A DNA stretch of 35,353 bases from NCBI GenBank assembly GCA_002937585.1, contig PTKE01000016.1, forward strand, positions 1 through 35,353, read 5' to 3'. Under the pieces are notes generated by a model. The model was not told the DNA's origin. It ran no database searches and was given only the letters and a program-made list of their open reading frames with translations. The position numbers were made by a program, and so were the translations under genes. Origin of the DNA: Alphaproteobacteria bacterium MarineAlpha9_Bin6 (GTDB lineage Bacteria > Pseudomonadota > Alphaproteobacteria > UBA7887). Below, piece by piece: positions 1 through 8,218 of this stretch (position 1 is the stretch's first letter; every line of letters starts with the position of its first letter).

Positions 1-346
1 GTGTTTGGATGAGAGCTTCAGTTTTAGCAGGTTGCATCCCATCCGAACCCTCGCTGGAGGTTATTCGCAGAACTGCCTCTACCTCTGCGCCGCCCACGGG
101 CAAGTCACGTTTGAGCATGTCGTACAACTCAAGAAACACTTTTTTGGCAGTATTAGTTGCATTTGATGAGCCAGACAGCGCCACATGATTGCCCCTACTT
201 GTCACCCAAATCCCGAGGGCCTGTTCTATGCGGGCAAGATGCTCATCATGTTCTCCAAATAATGCAGGCAACAAGCGATTGTCGTCAAAGGTCAGATAGA
301 GTGGAGCCTCACCCTCGCGCGCCGCAGCAGATGCAGGTGAAGCCAT
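1..346 (-). CDS. phoH: PhoH-family ATPase, N-terminal part (cut by window edge)
   Basis: The minus strand reads from an ATG at 346 to the window edge, about 115 codons with no stop. The protein begins [18 protein letters not shown] and continues with FDDNRLLPALFGEHDEHLAR, which is the N-terminal (KH-like) part of alphaproteobacterial PhoH-like proteins. The P-loop ATPase domain would lie beyond the window. The start A is shared with the last base of the miaB TGA stop (TGATG), so the two genes are probably translationally coupled. The order miaB-phoH, usually followed by ybeY, is standard in this class. PhoH-like proteins are predicted ATPases linked to RNA metabolism; the exact role is not settled. 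Identity is fairly certain from sequence plus context. Confidence 0.9.
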   Translation of the reverse strand, partial: MASPASAAAREGEAPLYLTFDDNRLLPALFGEHDEHLARIEQALGIWVTSRGNHVALSGSSNATNTAKKVFLELYDMLKRDLPVGGAEVEAVLRITSSEGSDGMQPAKTEALIQT

Positions 347-1797
347 CAAACAAAATTCTCCTTTTCAATGCCGTCCCCATCAACGTTGGTGTCTAAAACC
401 CCGGCGAGGCTGTTTGGACAGCTCCCCGTGATCTCCACTTTGATAAGTTCACCTATTCGGGGCGGTACAGCATCATCTTTTGAGACTACATGAACAGGCT
501 GTAGGTAAGGGCTTCGGCCAACTAATTGACGCGGGTATCGGCCGGGCTTCTCCAGCAACACCTCCAACCGCCGTCCGATCATTGAGTCATTAAACTTGTG
601 TTGCTGATCAGACAACAAAGCCTGAAGGGTCAACAACCGCTCCCCTTTAACTGCCTCATCGACATGGTTCCCCAACGATGCCGCCGGAGTGCCAGGACGT
701 GAACTGTATTTAAACGAATACGCTTGTGCAAAACCAATTTGTTTTACGAGAGTCATAGTTGCTTCAAACTCCACTTCCGTCTCACCTGGAAAACCAACGA
801 TGAAATCTGACGAAAGTGCAATGTCGGGGCATGACGTCCGCAAGCGGTCGACCAAGCGGAGATAATCGTCAACACTATAGCCACGGTTCATCTTCCCCAA
901 AATACGATCAGAGCCAGACTGAACAGGTAAATGCAAAGAGGGCATTAAGGCAGGGACTTTCCCATGAGCTTCAATCAGGGCCACATCCATGTCGCGAGGG
1001 TGCGAAGTCGTATAGCGAATACGAGCCAACCCCTCGATATCTGCAAGGCGTTCTATGAGCTTACTTAACGATGAAACTTGAACATCGTCAAAAACTCCAT
1101 GATACGCGTTAACATTTTGGCCAAGCAGAACGATTTCTCGAACACCCTTTTCAACCAGCCCCTCGGCCTCGATGATCAAGTCGGCGACCGGTCGGGAGTA
1201 TTCGGCTCCACGAGTATAAGGAACAACACAGAAGGTACAGAATTTGTCACAGCCTTCCTGGACAGTTAGGAACGCACTTACACCACGCACGTGGCGTGCC
1301 GAAGGCAAGTGGTCAAACTTAGGTTCAACGGGAAAATCTGTATACAAAATTTGCCCGTTCACCGCGCGTTCAGCTCGCACAATCAGTTCGGGCAAACGAT
1401 GATAAGTCTGCGGCCCAACCACAATGTCTACTTGTGGAATGCGACGAATTATCTCCTCCCCAGCGGCCTGCGCAACACAACCGGCAACAGTAATAATCAT
1501 ACGTTTACCCATAGAAGCGCGGCGCTTTTTTAGGACCCGCAGTCGTCCTAACTCGGAGAACAACTTTTCGCTTGCCTTTTCGCGGATATGGCAAGTGTTG
1601 AGAATCACCATATCAGCATTGTCTGGAACAAAGGTCGGCTCATAACCAAACGGAGCCAACAACTCCGACATGCGGTCAGAGTCGTAGACATTCATCTGGC
1701 ATCCAAATGTTTTTATAAAAAGCGACTTAGGTGTTGGTCGCGGCCCGACTTGCGTTTTTTGCTTCGCCGGCACCCTCTGCGCCTCAGGCTCGATCAC
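346..1797 (-). CDS. miaB: tRNA-2-methylthio-N6-dimethylallyladenosine synthase MiaB
   Basis: A 483-residue radical-SAM methylthiotransferase that adds the 2-methylthio group to i6A37 in tRNAs reading U-starting codons. The N-terminal MTTase domain holds [23 protein letters not shown] and TVAGCVAQ, whose three Cys bind the auxiliary 4Fe-4S cluster. The radical-SAM motif is [16 protein letters not shown] (CxxxCxxC), followed by a C-terminal TRAM domain (about 400-470). Length is normal for the family. The start is GTG at 1797, with a weak AAAGG upstream; the first ~24 residues are not conserved, so a slightly later start is possible. It is the first clearly intact gene upstream of phoH and overlaps phoH by one base. 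Confidence 0.97.
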   Translation of the reverse strand: MIEPEAQRVPAKQKTQVGPRPTPKSLFIKTFGCQMNVYDSDRMSELLAPFGYEPTFVPDNADMVILNTCHIREKASEKLFSELGRLRVLKKRRASMGKRMIITVAGCVAQAAGEEIIRRIPQVDIVVGPQTYHRLPELIVRAERAVNGQILYTDFPVEPKFDHLPSARHVRGVSAFLTVQEGCDKFCTFCVVPYTRGAEYSRPVADLIIEAEGLVEKGVREIVLLGQNVNAYHGVFDDVQVSSLSKLIERLADIEGLARIRYTTSHPRDMDVALIEAHGKVPALMPSLHLPVQSGSDRILGKMNRGYSVDDYLRLVDRLRTSCPDIALSSDFIVGFPGETEVEFEATMTLVKQIGFAQAYSFKYSSRPGTPAASLGNHVDEAVKGERLLTLQALLSDQQHKFNDSMIGRRLEVLLEKPGRYPRQLVGRSPYLQPVHVVSKDDAVPPRIGELIKVEITGSCPNSLAGVLDTNVDGDGIEKENFV

Positions 1798-1936
1798 GAT
1801 GACCTTTGTCTGCCCTCACCACGTTCCGTTGTGCGTCCCCAGCCCCCACGACCCTCACCGGTGCGTGTATTACGGCCATAACCGCCGAAAAACCAAGGTT
1901 CCCGACGGTCTGACTTTAGCACTGGACCATGCTCTG

Positions 1937-2746
1937 TCAAGCCGACGCCACCATCAATTGGACGGGCCTACCGCTCAACATGTCAGAAACACAGGTCGCC
2001 ACCATTAATTGGCAGTGCCGCGCCAGGTCCTTGCGGGATTCACACGTTTCGATGGTTACCGTCGGCAAAAAGGCAATCTCAACGGTCACGGTGCTTTGAC
2101 TAAGTACCGACCATAAGTGGCTTACAAGATCCATTTCGCCGTACCATGCGAAAAGTGGCCGGCGACTTCGGCCTAAAGGTAGCCCATCAAGACCCGTATA
2201 AGCTATCGCGATCGGCTGAACCGTGATTGGCACACCTTGAATCCTATTCTCCGCAACACTAAAAAAAGTGCTGTTGAAATTAAGCACCCGATTGCCGTCG
2301 CTGCTAGTACCTTCAGGAAACAATATTAGACTTTCACCAGAACCAATTCGGTGACGCATCTCATCACGATGCTCGCGGCTTTGGCGCGCCTTTCGTTGGA
2401 CGAAAACTGTACGGTTGAGCCGAGCCAAAAGCCCAAACACTGGCCAGTCGGCAACCTCTTGCTTTGCGACAAACGATGCTTCCAGGAGCGCGGCCAAAAC
2501 CACAATGTCCAGGTAGGAACTATGATTTGACACAAACAGGACAGGGTTTACCGGGCTTGGCGAGCCGTGGCAAACCACGCGCAGACCCAAGATAACGCAG
2601 TTCCCTCTGTGATAGAGGCGCGGAACGAACCAACTTAACCGCATATCAAATTTAAGTGCAATCGCCTGAACGGGTAGCCAAAACAATGTCCAGCCCAAAA
2701 AAACGACTGCGCGAGCAAAGGCAACTGCATGTGCCAATCCGCTCAT
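1937..2746 (-). CDS. olsA: 1-acyl-sn-glycerol-3-phosphate / lyso-ornithine lipid acyltransferase (PlsC family)
   Basis: A 269-residue PlsC-family O-acyltransferase. The catalytic HX4D box is NHSSYLDI (near residue 94) and the acceptor-binding box is FPEGTSSDG (near residue 165). A hydrophobic stretch at residues 5-30 would anchor it to the inner membrane. It lies 13 bp downstream of the OlsB-type N-acyltransferase gene, so the likely job is the second step of ornithine-lipid synthesis, acylation of lyso-ornithine lipid. A general lysophosphatidic-acid acyltransferase role (PlsC) is also possible, and sequence alone cannot separate the two. The family assignment is firm; the symbol olsA is inferred from the neighbour. 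Confidence 0.88.
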   Translation of the reverse strand: MSGLAHAVAFARAVVFLGWTLFWLPVQAIALKFDMRLSWFVPRLYHRGNCVILGLRVVCHGSPSPVNPVLFVSNHSSYLDIVVLAALLEASFVAKQEVADWPVFGLLARLNRTVFVQRKARQSREHRDEMRHRIGSGESLILFPEGTSSDGNRVLNFNSTFFSVAENRIQGVPITVQPIAIAYTGLDGLPLGRSRRPLFAWYGEMDLVSHLWSVLSQSTVTVEIAFLPTVTIETCESRKDLARHCQLMVATCVSDMLSGRPVQLMVASA

Positions 2747-2759
2747 AAGGTTAGCACAC

Positions 2760-3581
2760 TCAAGCGGTGTTAATCGGCCGGCGGTTGCCCTCGTAATGTT
2801 GCCGGTATTTTCCCGTGACCCGCTCCGTTTTTACCACAATGCAAACATCCGTGGTCTGAAACTGGTGATCAACAACTGCTCCGTCGCCAACAAAACAGCC
2901 AATACGAAGATAACCTTTAATTAGGGGCGGCAGTAGTTCACGAGCTAGCCGCTTTTCGATTTGTTCCTTTGGGAACCGGTTCATCGGCGTGTGGAGGTGC
3001 TCCAGCGCGCGAGGCCGCAATCCCTCTGGTGCTAAATGAAAATGATATAAGTAGGAAAGTGGCAACGCTAATTCATCTGGGTTAGTCCCACTCAAGCTCG
3101 CACAACCAAACAGCCACGCAACATCGTGACTGAAAACATAGGCAGCAATCCCGCGCCACAGAAGGGCCATAGTGTGCCCAGTACGATAGTCTGCTGCGAC
3201 GCAAGAACGCCCAAGCTCGAGGATTTCGCCTCTCTGGGCGGTAATAACAGCGATATCATATTCACCGGCAGTATAAAAACCCCCCGCGCGACCAGCATGC
3301 TCGCGTCGACTCAATCGATACGTACCTACCACGGAATCATACAAACCAACGCGACTGTTATCTATTACCAATAGGTGATCACAGGCCGAGTCAAATTTAT
3401 CGAAGTCGCGCTGCCGCGCAGCCATTTCACGACTCGGAATTGCATTCATTTCATTATAGAAGACCCGGTATCGAAGTTCTTGGGATGCATCGATCTCGTC
3501 TTCAGAGGAAGCAAGTCGAACCTCAAGGTCTCCAGATCTTATGCCGTAACTTAAATCATCAAGTTGTTCGGCTGTAGCCAT
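2760..3581 (-). CDS. olsB: L-ornithine N-alpha-acyltransferase (OlsB-type GNAT)
   Basis: A 273-residue GNAT-fold protein of the family that transfers a 3-hydroxyacyl group from acyl-ACP to the alpha-amino group of ornithine, the first step of ornithine lipid synthesis. Family-typical segments are ELRYRVFYNEM (residues 36-46), VVGTYRLSRRE and ILELGRSCVAADYRTGH in the middle, and a C-terminal part containing LPPLIKGYLRIG. The start is ATG at 3581; the upstream ribosome-binding site is weak. The gene directly precedes the PlsC-family gene on the same strand, as in known olsBA pairs. Ornithine lipids are phosphorus-free membrane lipids, useful when phosphate is scarce; that physiological link is inference here. 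Confidence 0.88.
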   Translation of the reverse strand: MATAEQLDDLSYGIRSGDLEVRLASSEDEIDASQELRYRVFYNEMNAIPSREMAARQRDFDKFDSACDHLLVIDNSRVGLYDSVVGTYRLSRREHAGRAGGFYTAGEYDIAVITAQRGEILELGRSCVAADYRTGHTMALLWRGIAAYVFSHDVAWLFGCASLSGTNPDELALPLSYLYHFHLAPEGLRPRALEHLHTPMNRFPKEQIEKRLARELLPPLIKGYLRIGCFVGDGAVVDHQFQTTDVCIVVKTERVTGKYRQHYEGNRRPINTA

Positions 3582-3683
3582 AATCAGTTCACTCGCTCAC
3601 TAGCTATGGACAAATGGAAGGTAAAGCACCTTCGTCGACAAATAGACAACCAAATACGTCACCTCCGCACATCACGCCCAGTG

Positions 3684-4118
3684 TTAACCGTCCTCTGTAT
3701 CAACACCTTTTTTATTCAGCGGAGTACCGTATAACTCAAGGCGATGATCGACCAACTCATATCCTAATTGACGAGCAACCTCACGCTGCAGGCGCTCAAT
3801 GTCCGGGTTCTGGAATTCAATAATATTGCCGGATACTACATCGATTAAATGATCGTGATGTTCTCGAGAGGCTTCTTCGAATCGTACCCGACCATCACCA
3901 AAGTCATGTCGCTCCAAAACATTACACTCTTCAAACAACCGAATGGTCCGGTATACCGTTGCCATACTAATCCGAGGATCAATGTCGATAGCGCGCTTAT
4001 AAACTTCGCCAGCGTCGGGATGGTCATAGGCCTCTGATAAGACTTGGGCGACAAGCCGCCTTTGTTCGGTCATTTTCAGACCCTTTTCCTGGCATCGTTC
4101 TTCAATTCGTGAAGACAT
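3684..4118 (-). CDS. fur: Fur-family metal-dependent transcriptional regulator (Fur/Mur type)
   Basis: A 144-residue winged-helix repressor of the Fur family. The recognition helix region is ISMATVYRTIRLFEE. The dimerisation domain carries the metal-binding cluster REHHDHLIDVVSG and ends DIERLQREVARQLGYEL. The HHDH signature favours the Fur/Mur branch over Irr (which has HHH); whether it senses iron or manganese cannot be told from sequence. I chose ATG 4118 (MSSRIEERCQEKG) because GAGG lies about 10 nt upstream and homologues begin close to this point; in-frame starts exist 27-60 nt further up. It is divergent from the TusA-like gene. Confidence 0.92.
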   Translation of the reverse strand: MSSRIEERCQEKGLKMTEQRRLVAQVLSEAYDHPDAGEVYKRAIDIDPRISMATVYRTIRLFEECNVLERHDFGDGRVRFEEASREHHDHLIDVVSGNIIEFQNPDIERLQREVARQLGYELVDHRLELYGTPLNKKGVDTEDG

Positions 4119-4270
4119 TCGACGGCATCCTCGCACCACAGTCATGTTGAGCAAAAACTGGCGTCTTGACCGCAGCATACGTTACCCTTTGTAGGCAAAC
4201 AACCAGTGCCACTCCGAGCACAAAAATGTTATAGCTACGGCGATTAACGCCGAAGATAGGTTTGATACGC

Positions 4271-4558
4271 GTGGCGCCTGTTTTGCACACCAGTGAAGAC
4301 TGCGACCGTGAGTTGGATATAACGGATAAAATATGTCCGCTTACGTTTGTCCACACTCGCCTCACCATAGATTCAATGGAACCAGGGGCAGTACTTGCTA
4401 TCCTCCTTAATGGAGGTGAACCGTTAGAAAACGTGCCGCGTTCCATAAAGGAACTTGGCCATGAGATAATCTCTGTTAAACCAATTGCTAACTTACCGGG
4501 CCGCTACCGTCTACGCGTGCTAATACGGCAAAAAGTTGGGGAAAGATCACGTGTGTAG
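4271..4558 (+). CDS. TusA/SirA-like sulfurtransferase-fold protein
   Basis: A small protein of about 95 residues with the TusA fold. The core reads ELDITDKICPLTFVHTRL and then GEPLENVPRSIKELGHEI, matching a common alphaproteobacterial TusA-like subfamily. The active-site Cys is present (KICPLT), but the usual CPxP motif is CPLT. TusA proteins carry persulfide sulfur in tRNA thiolation and other sulfur-transfer routes; the partner of this subfamily is not established. The start is uncertain: no ATG is available, GTG 4271 has AGG about 11 nt upstream, and TTG 4262 is possible. A short perfect hairpin (CGGCG-ATTAA-CGCCG, 4238-4252) lies just upstream. Its 3' end overlaps the 3' end of the convergent rimI remnant by 12 bp. 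Confidence 0.82.
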   Translation: MAPVLHTSEDCDRELDITDKICPLTFVHTRLTIDSMEPGAVLAILLNGGEPLENVPRSIKELGHEIISVKPIANLPGRYRLRVLIRQKVGERSRV

Positions 4559-5010
4559 CCCGAAGCGCATAATGTCAGCTGCTATTCGGTTTCTCGCACC
4601 TGAACCATAGTAAATCTCCCGCCGGCCTACCCGAACGAATCCAAGCGCATTGTAAAGTGATTGTGCAGCCTCGTTGCGCTCCGCCACCTTGAGTACGATA
4701 GTATTTGCACCAGTTGCGCGTGTTTCAGCCAAGACAACAGACGAGAGCGCCCGACCCCAATCCAAACACCGTCTTTCGGGAAGGATCCCAATGGATAACA
4801 ACTCCGCCTCTTCGACAACCACCCCACATATTGCGAACCCCCCCAAACCCGCCTGAACCCTTATCAGTTCCAATCATGCCAAAAATGCCGGGTAAGTAGA
4901 GCATTCCCCCATTCGCGCTACCATTTGATGGCGGAGCAAAACAGGCAGCATGCGCGCGCGCCAAAAATTTCAACATGACGTTTATTCTCGATTAAACGAA
5001 CCTCAAGCAT
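4547..5010 (-). pseudogene. rimI: rimI, ribosomal protein S18 N-alanine acetyltransferase, two frameshifts
   Basis: No single frame spans this gene. Frame one, from ATG 5010, reads MLEVRLIENKRHVEI. Frame two reads LARAHAACFAPPSNGSANGG and on to TDKGSGGF. Frame three reads ICGVVVEEAELLSIGILPE and on to the RimI-like end NALGFVRVGRREIYYG. Together they form one full-length RimI (about 150 residues). The shifts are each one extra base in a homopolymer: a T5 run (plus-strand A5, 4963-4967) and a G7 run (plus-strand C7, 4838-4844). The acetyl-CoA loop, normally RRxGxG, reads RCLDWG, so the first conserved Gly is Asp. The ancestral start overlaps the tsaB stop by 8 bp, the usual tsaB-rimI coupling. 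A sequencing error cannot be excluded, but the lost Gly supports true decay. Confidence 0.83.
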
Positions 5011-5698
5011 CGGCGGTATCACCCCTGGCAATTTTAGGGAGCGTAGCATCAGGAGCGCGCAGGTAAATTGGGCGTATTGTTGTTGCAGGAAGGGGTTCAC
5101 GCGCACTAGCAATCCTAGCTACCACTACCGCCCTCGGAAATCCATCACCTCTGTCAAACATCACGTCTCCCTCAGGGGTGGTCGGGCGAAGAAGGTGTGG
5201 TCGAGCCAGTGCCGCACCTGTCCCGGCCACCACGTACGGGCCATCAGGCCTGAGAGACTGTATGTTTTGGAGGGGTAAGACAGAGGGCGGACCGATTGGC
5301 ACGAGCATCGGATCGAAAGCTTGAGCGTACAGTTGACTGCGTCGAGCATCGAGCACAGCAAGCACTGATCGCTCATCCGAATGAGCGGCATGTGCAATCG
5401 CTTCTAGCGTAGTAACACCAATCATAGGCTTGGATGAGGCTAAGGCCAAACCGCGCGCAGCAGCAAGCCCTACACGTAAACCCGTGAATGTTCCCGGTCC
5501 TATAGTCACTGCGATAGCATCTAGCTGACCATAACAGAGACCAGACTCTGCCATTACTGATGCGACCATAGGCACCAGCGCTTCCGCGTGGCCATGGCCA
5601 AGATGTGCATAGTCTTGGGCAAGGACCTCTCCCCAACGCCAACAGGCAACCGAACACGCTTCCGTACTCGTATCAAGAGCTAGAATAGTTAGCCTCAT
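5003..5698 (-). CDS. tsaB: tRNA threonylcarbamoyladenosine biosynthesis protein TsaB
   Basis: A 231-residue ASKHA-fold protein, partner of TsaD and TsaE in forming t6A37 on ANN-decoding tRNAs. Signature segments are ILALDTSTEACSVACW at the N-terminus, ITIGPGTFTGLRVGLAAARG near residues 67-86, and GVTTLEAIAHA. The start at ATG 5698 (MRLTILALDTS) matches family starts; the open frame extends 20 codons further up without conservation. The gene precedes rimI with overlapping ends, the common tsaB-rimI arrangement. No frame problem is seen here, although both neighbouring genes are broken. Confidence 0.95.
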   Translation of the reverse strand: MRLTILALDTSTEACSVACWRWGEVLAQDYAHLGHGHAEALVPMVASVMAESGLCYGQLDAIAVTIGPGTFTGLRVGLAAARGLALASSKPMIGVTTLEAIAHAAHSDERSVLAVLDARRSQLYAQAFDPMLVPIGPPSVLPLQNIQSLRPDGPYVVAGTGAALARPHLLRPTTPEGDVMFDRGDGFPRAVVVARIASAREPLPATTIRPIYLRAPDATLPKIARGDTADA

Positions 5699-5922
5699 CT
5701 CTACAACACAACTCCCAGCAGATAGTTTCTTGGCCGCAAGCTCATGCTCCCAATGCACTTGGGTGCCTGGCTCCCAGTAAGAATCTATATTATGACTATC
5801 GGTAAATCATATATTCGGGCAACGTGAAAGCATCACAACACAGATCATGGTGTTGTCCCCCTTAACAACAACTCTGGAAACGCTAGGTGCATTTTAGATA
5901 GACTGAAGTAAGGGCAAGAATT

Positions 5923-6920
5923 GTGCTTATGGCTGCACCGACATTGGCTGCGTTTTTAGTCAGCGTAGATTGCCCGGTTCGCACTCAAGATTCTTCTGTG
6001 GCACTGATGTACAATAGAGTTGGCGCTGCCGATGGCGCAACTACCGAGATTGCAGCATTCGAGAACCATCTCACCCACCTTTCTACAAACAATTATGAGG
6101 TGCTACCTTTAGCGCAGATAGTAGCCGCACTGCAGGTTGGTGCGACTGTCCCTGGGCGCGCGGCTGCGATCACTTTCGACGGCAGACATATTTCGATCTA
6201 TCGTGAGGTATGGCCGCGATTGAGAGCCCTAGGCTTTGCCTTCACCGTATTTCGTCACCACTGATTTTATCGATGCCGGCGGCGAGAACTACATGTCATG
6301 GGACCAACTTCGTGAGCTCTCATCATCCGGAGTCGTAATCGGTACGTTGGGAGCAAGTTACCGTCATCTAGTTTCACTCAACGAAAGCGAGGTTGCAGCA
6401 GATATTGCGCAGGCAAATCAGCGTTTTATGGATAAGATTGGCATCATACCAGAACTTTTCGCGTATCCATTTGGCGAGTACAGTGCTGATTTGCAGAAAA
6501 TAATTACGCGCTATAGATATAGCGCCGCGTTTGGTCAGCACTTAGGTGTTATTTATCCTGGCGCTGATTACTTTGCTCTCCCACGTTATCCCTTGGTTGA
6601 AAGTTATTCTAACATGGCTAGGTTCCAAACGGTAGTTGACACCCCCCCTTCCGGTGACCGACTTGGTGCCGACAGACCCTCTGGTTAAAAATAATCCACC
6701 AACCCGTGGTTTCACAATAATTGGTGATATAGGCCCGCTGGATACCTTGGCCTGCTATTTAGCGCAATTTGGAAAACTCAATATTGAGCGACTCGGCCCC
6801 TCTCGCACAGAGGTGCGGTTCCCAGAGGCCCTGCCCGTTGGTCGCAATCGACTCAACCGTACACTGCCCAACCCTGGAGGTAGGTGGCGCTGGTTCGGCC
6901 TCCAATTGCTAGTACCATGA
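5923..6920 (+). pseudogene. polysaccharide deacetylase family protein, two frameshifts and degraded active site
   Basis: Three overlapping frames make one protein of about 330 residues. The first (from GTG 5923 or ATG 5929) reads LMYNRVG and on to WPRLRALGFAFTVF; the second continues VTTDFIDAGGENYMSWDQLR to RFQTVVDTP; the third continues PLPVTDLVPTDPLVKNNPP to the family-typical end PGGRWRWFG. The first shift is one extra C near 6253; the second is one extra base in a C7 run (6642-6648). Catalytic motifs are also altered: the NodB TFDDG-type motif reads TFDG, losing an Asp, and the SHxxH-type His motif reads SYRHL. Homologues are predicted secreted or periplasmic carbohydrate deacetylases. 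Combined frame and active-site loss makes this a convincing pseudogene. Confidence 0.87.
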
Positions 6921-6955
6921 CGCAGTGGTGGCCTATCTACGAGAAAGGCACCTCT

Positions 6956-7444
6956 TCAAGTTAGGTTTTTGATTTGCTCATCTGTCAAATTGCCTGGCAC
7001 AATCAAGAGTGGTATCCGAAGCCGTTTGGTTAATTCGTTACTAAGCTCCTGGACCAAGTCATTGCTGCCTTTGCCCTCAGGAGCACATCCGAGCACCATC
7101 GCGTGGATGTCCGGTTCGTTATCTATCAACTTCAGAATTTGTTCTAATTTACTGCCCTCCTCAACGAACAGCACGGGGCGAATATCAGCGTAATCGTGGA
7201 CCTCAGCTGCAAGTGTTTGTAGCCGTTCTTCAGCTTCCTGACGTCGCTCCTCGACCATCACCTCACTCACTGCACCCCAATGCTGAAAACTCGCCGGCTC
7301 AATCACATACAATAGGACCACTTGACCGCCGGTATTGCGCGCACGTAGTGCCGCCATGCGCATCGCAACACGGCAGTCATCACTCTCATCTACGGAAACC
7401 AGATACGTGATTTTGCCAGGAATGTGATTTTGTTGATCAGCCAC
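6956..7444 (-). CDS. universal stress protein (UspA family)
   Basis: A 162-residue single-domain Usp with an alpha/beta Rossmann-like fold. The first strand is TYLVSVDESDDCRVAMRMAA. The nucleotide-binding loop region near the C-terminus is less canonical: VLGCAPEGKGSNDLV stands where G-2x-G-9x-G(S/T) is expected, and the last strand is RIPLLIVPG. ATP binding is therefore uncertain. It is the last gene of a compact minus-strand operon, starting 3 bp after the TIGR02186 gene stop. In related genomes a Usp gene often sits near these genes and trpS. The molecular role is unknown beyond the family-level link to stress survival. Confidence 0.88.
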   Translation of the reverse strand: MADQQNHIPGKITYLVSVDESDDCRVAMRMAALRARNTGGQVVLLYVIEPASFQHWGAVSEVMVEERRQEAEERLQTLAAEVHDYADIRPVLFVEEGSKLEQILKLIDNEPDIHAMVLGCAPEGKGSNDLVQELSNELTKRLRIPLLIVPGNLTDEQIKNLT

Positions 7445-7447
7445 TGG

Positions 7448-8218
7448 TTAAGTTCTTCGGAAAATTGCGCTTGCCAGCCATCCTGCCATTAAAGCCAGAA
7501 CTACGGCAAGGATGCCATACAACCATGGACTATCGTGCGCAGTGCCATATATGCGTGCTTCCATACCAGTCTTACGAATTACCAAATCGGCAGTGCCGCT
7601 AGCTACTACCTCGCCGTCATCAACCTGGTGCGCGATAGCTTGATAAATACCCGGAGGGACGTTCGAGGGAAAATTGAATCTAACCCGAAACAAATTAGTG
7701 CCGATGAATTCCACCGGGGATGGCTCGGTAAAATAGAGACCCTGGTTCACTTTATGTCGCAACAAAGCGTCGCTGTATTTGTTAAAAACGCTCCCCCTTG
7801 TCACACCCCCTGCAGGCACTAACTTTATGTTATTCAGTCCAATCCGGTTAGCCTCTCGCTGCCTTGTATCTAGGATGTCGTCAAGCGAACCCGATGCACC
7901 TACCGCGTAATAACCGGGTGCCGTTTCAAATACCACTTCGCTCCGGTTTAGCCAAACTCCGGCCATTCGAGCCTTGCGGCGCACCACCACAGGCTGATTT
8001 GGGCCACTCAGCACAACAATTATATCGCCACCGCCCGTGCCCCGGATTGCTCCAAACAAAAGCACCTCGGCACCCGTAAAGCTTGAGTGAATTGCGATCC
8101 TGTGGTGACTGAGATCAACATCCAAAGGCTCACAATGAGCCGGCGTTGTTACTGCCAAAATGCATAGGCAAAACACTGCGCCAGCACATTTCCATCGATT
8201 TAGCGTCTCCGTCTTCAT
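7448..8218 (-). CDS. TIGR02186-type membrane-anchored protein (alphaproteobacterial, unknown function)
   Basis: A 256-residue protein with a signal peptide (hydrophobic residues about 12-28, likely cleavage after AHC), a predicted periplasmic beta-rich domain and one C-terminal transmembrane helix (YGILAVVLALMAGWLASAIF). Recognisable family segments are HHRIAIHSSFTGAEVLLFGA, IVVLSGPNQPVVVRRK and FRVRFNFPSNVPPGIYQA. I recognise it as the conserved alphaproteobacterial TIGR02186 / Alph_Pro_TM family. Its function is not established. The start ATG overlaps the TauE stop by 4 bp, so the two are probably co-translated and may act together at the membrane. Confidence 0.88.
   Translation of the reverse strand: MKTETLNRWKCAGAVFCLCILAVTTPAHCEPLDVDLSHHRIAIHSSFTGAEVLLFGAIRGTGGGDIIVVLSGPNQPVVVRRKARMAGVWLNRSEVVFETAPGYYAVGASGSLDDILDTRQREANRIGLNNIKLVPAGGVTRGSVFNKYSDALLRHKVNQGLYFTEPSPVEFIGTNLFRVRFNFPSNVPPGIYQAIAHQVDDGEVVASGTADLVIRKTGMEARIYGTAHDSPWLYGILAVVLALMAGWLASAIFRRT

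Noticed and set aside
1798-1936. Possible small gene between olsA and miaB (plus-strand frames)
   Set aside because: The frames are short, overlap the ends of both neighbours, and their Pro/His/Arg-rich composition shows no family resemblance.
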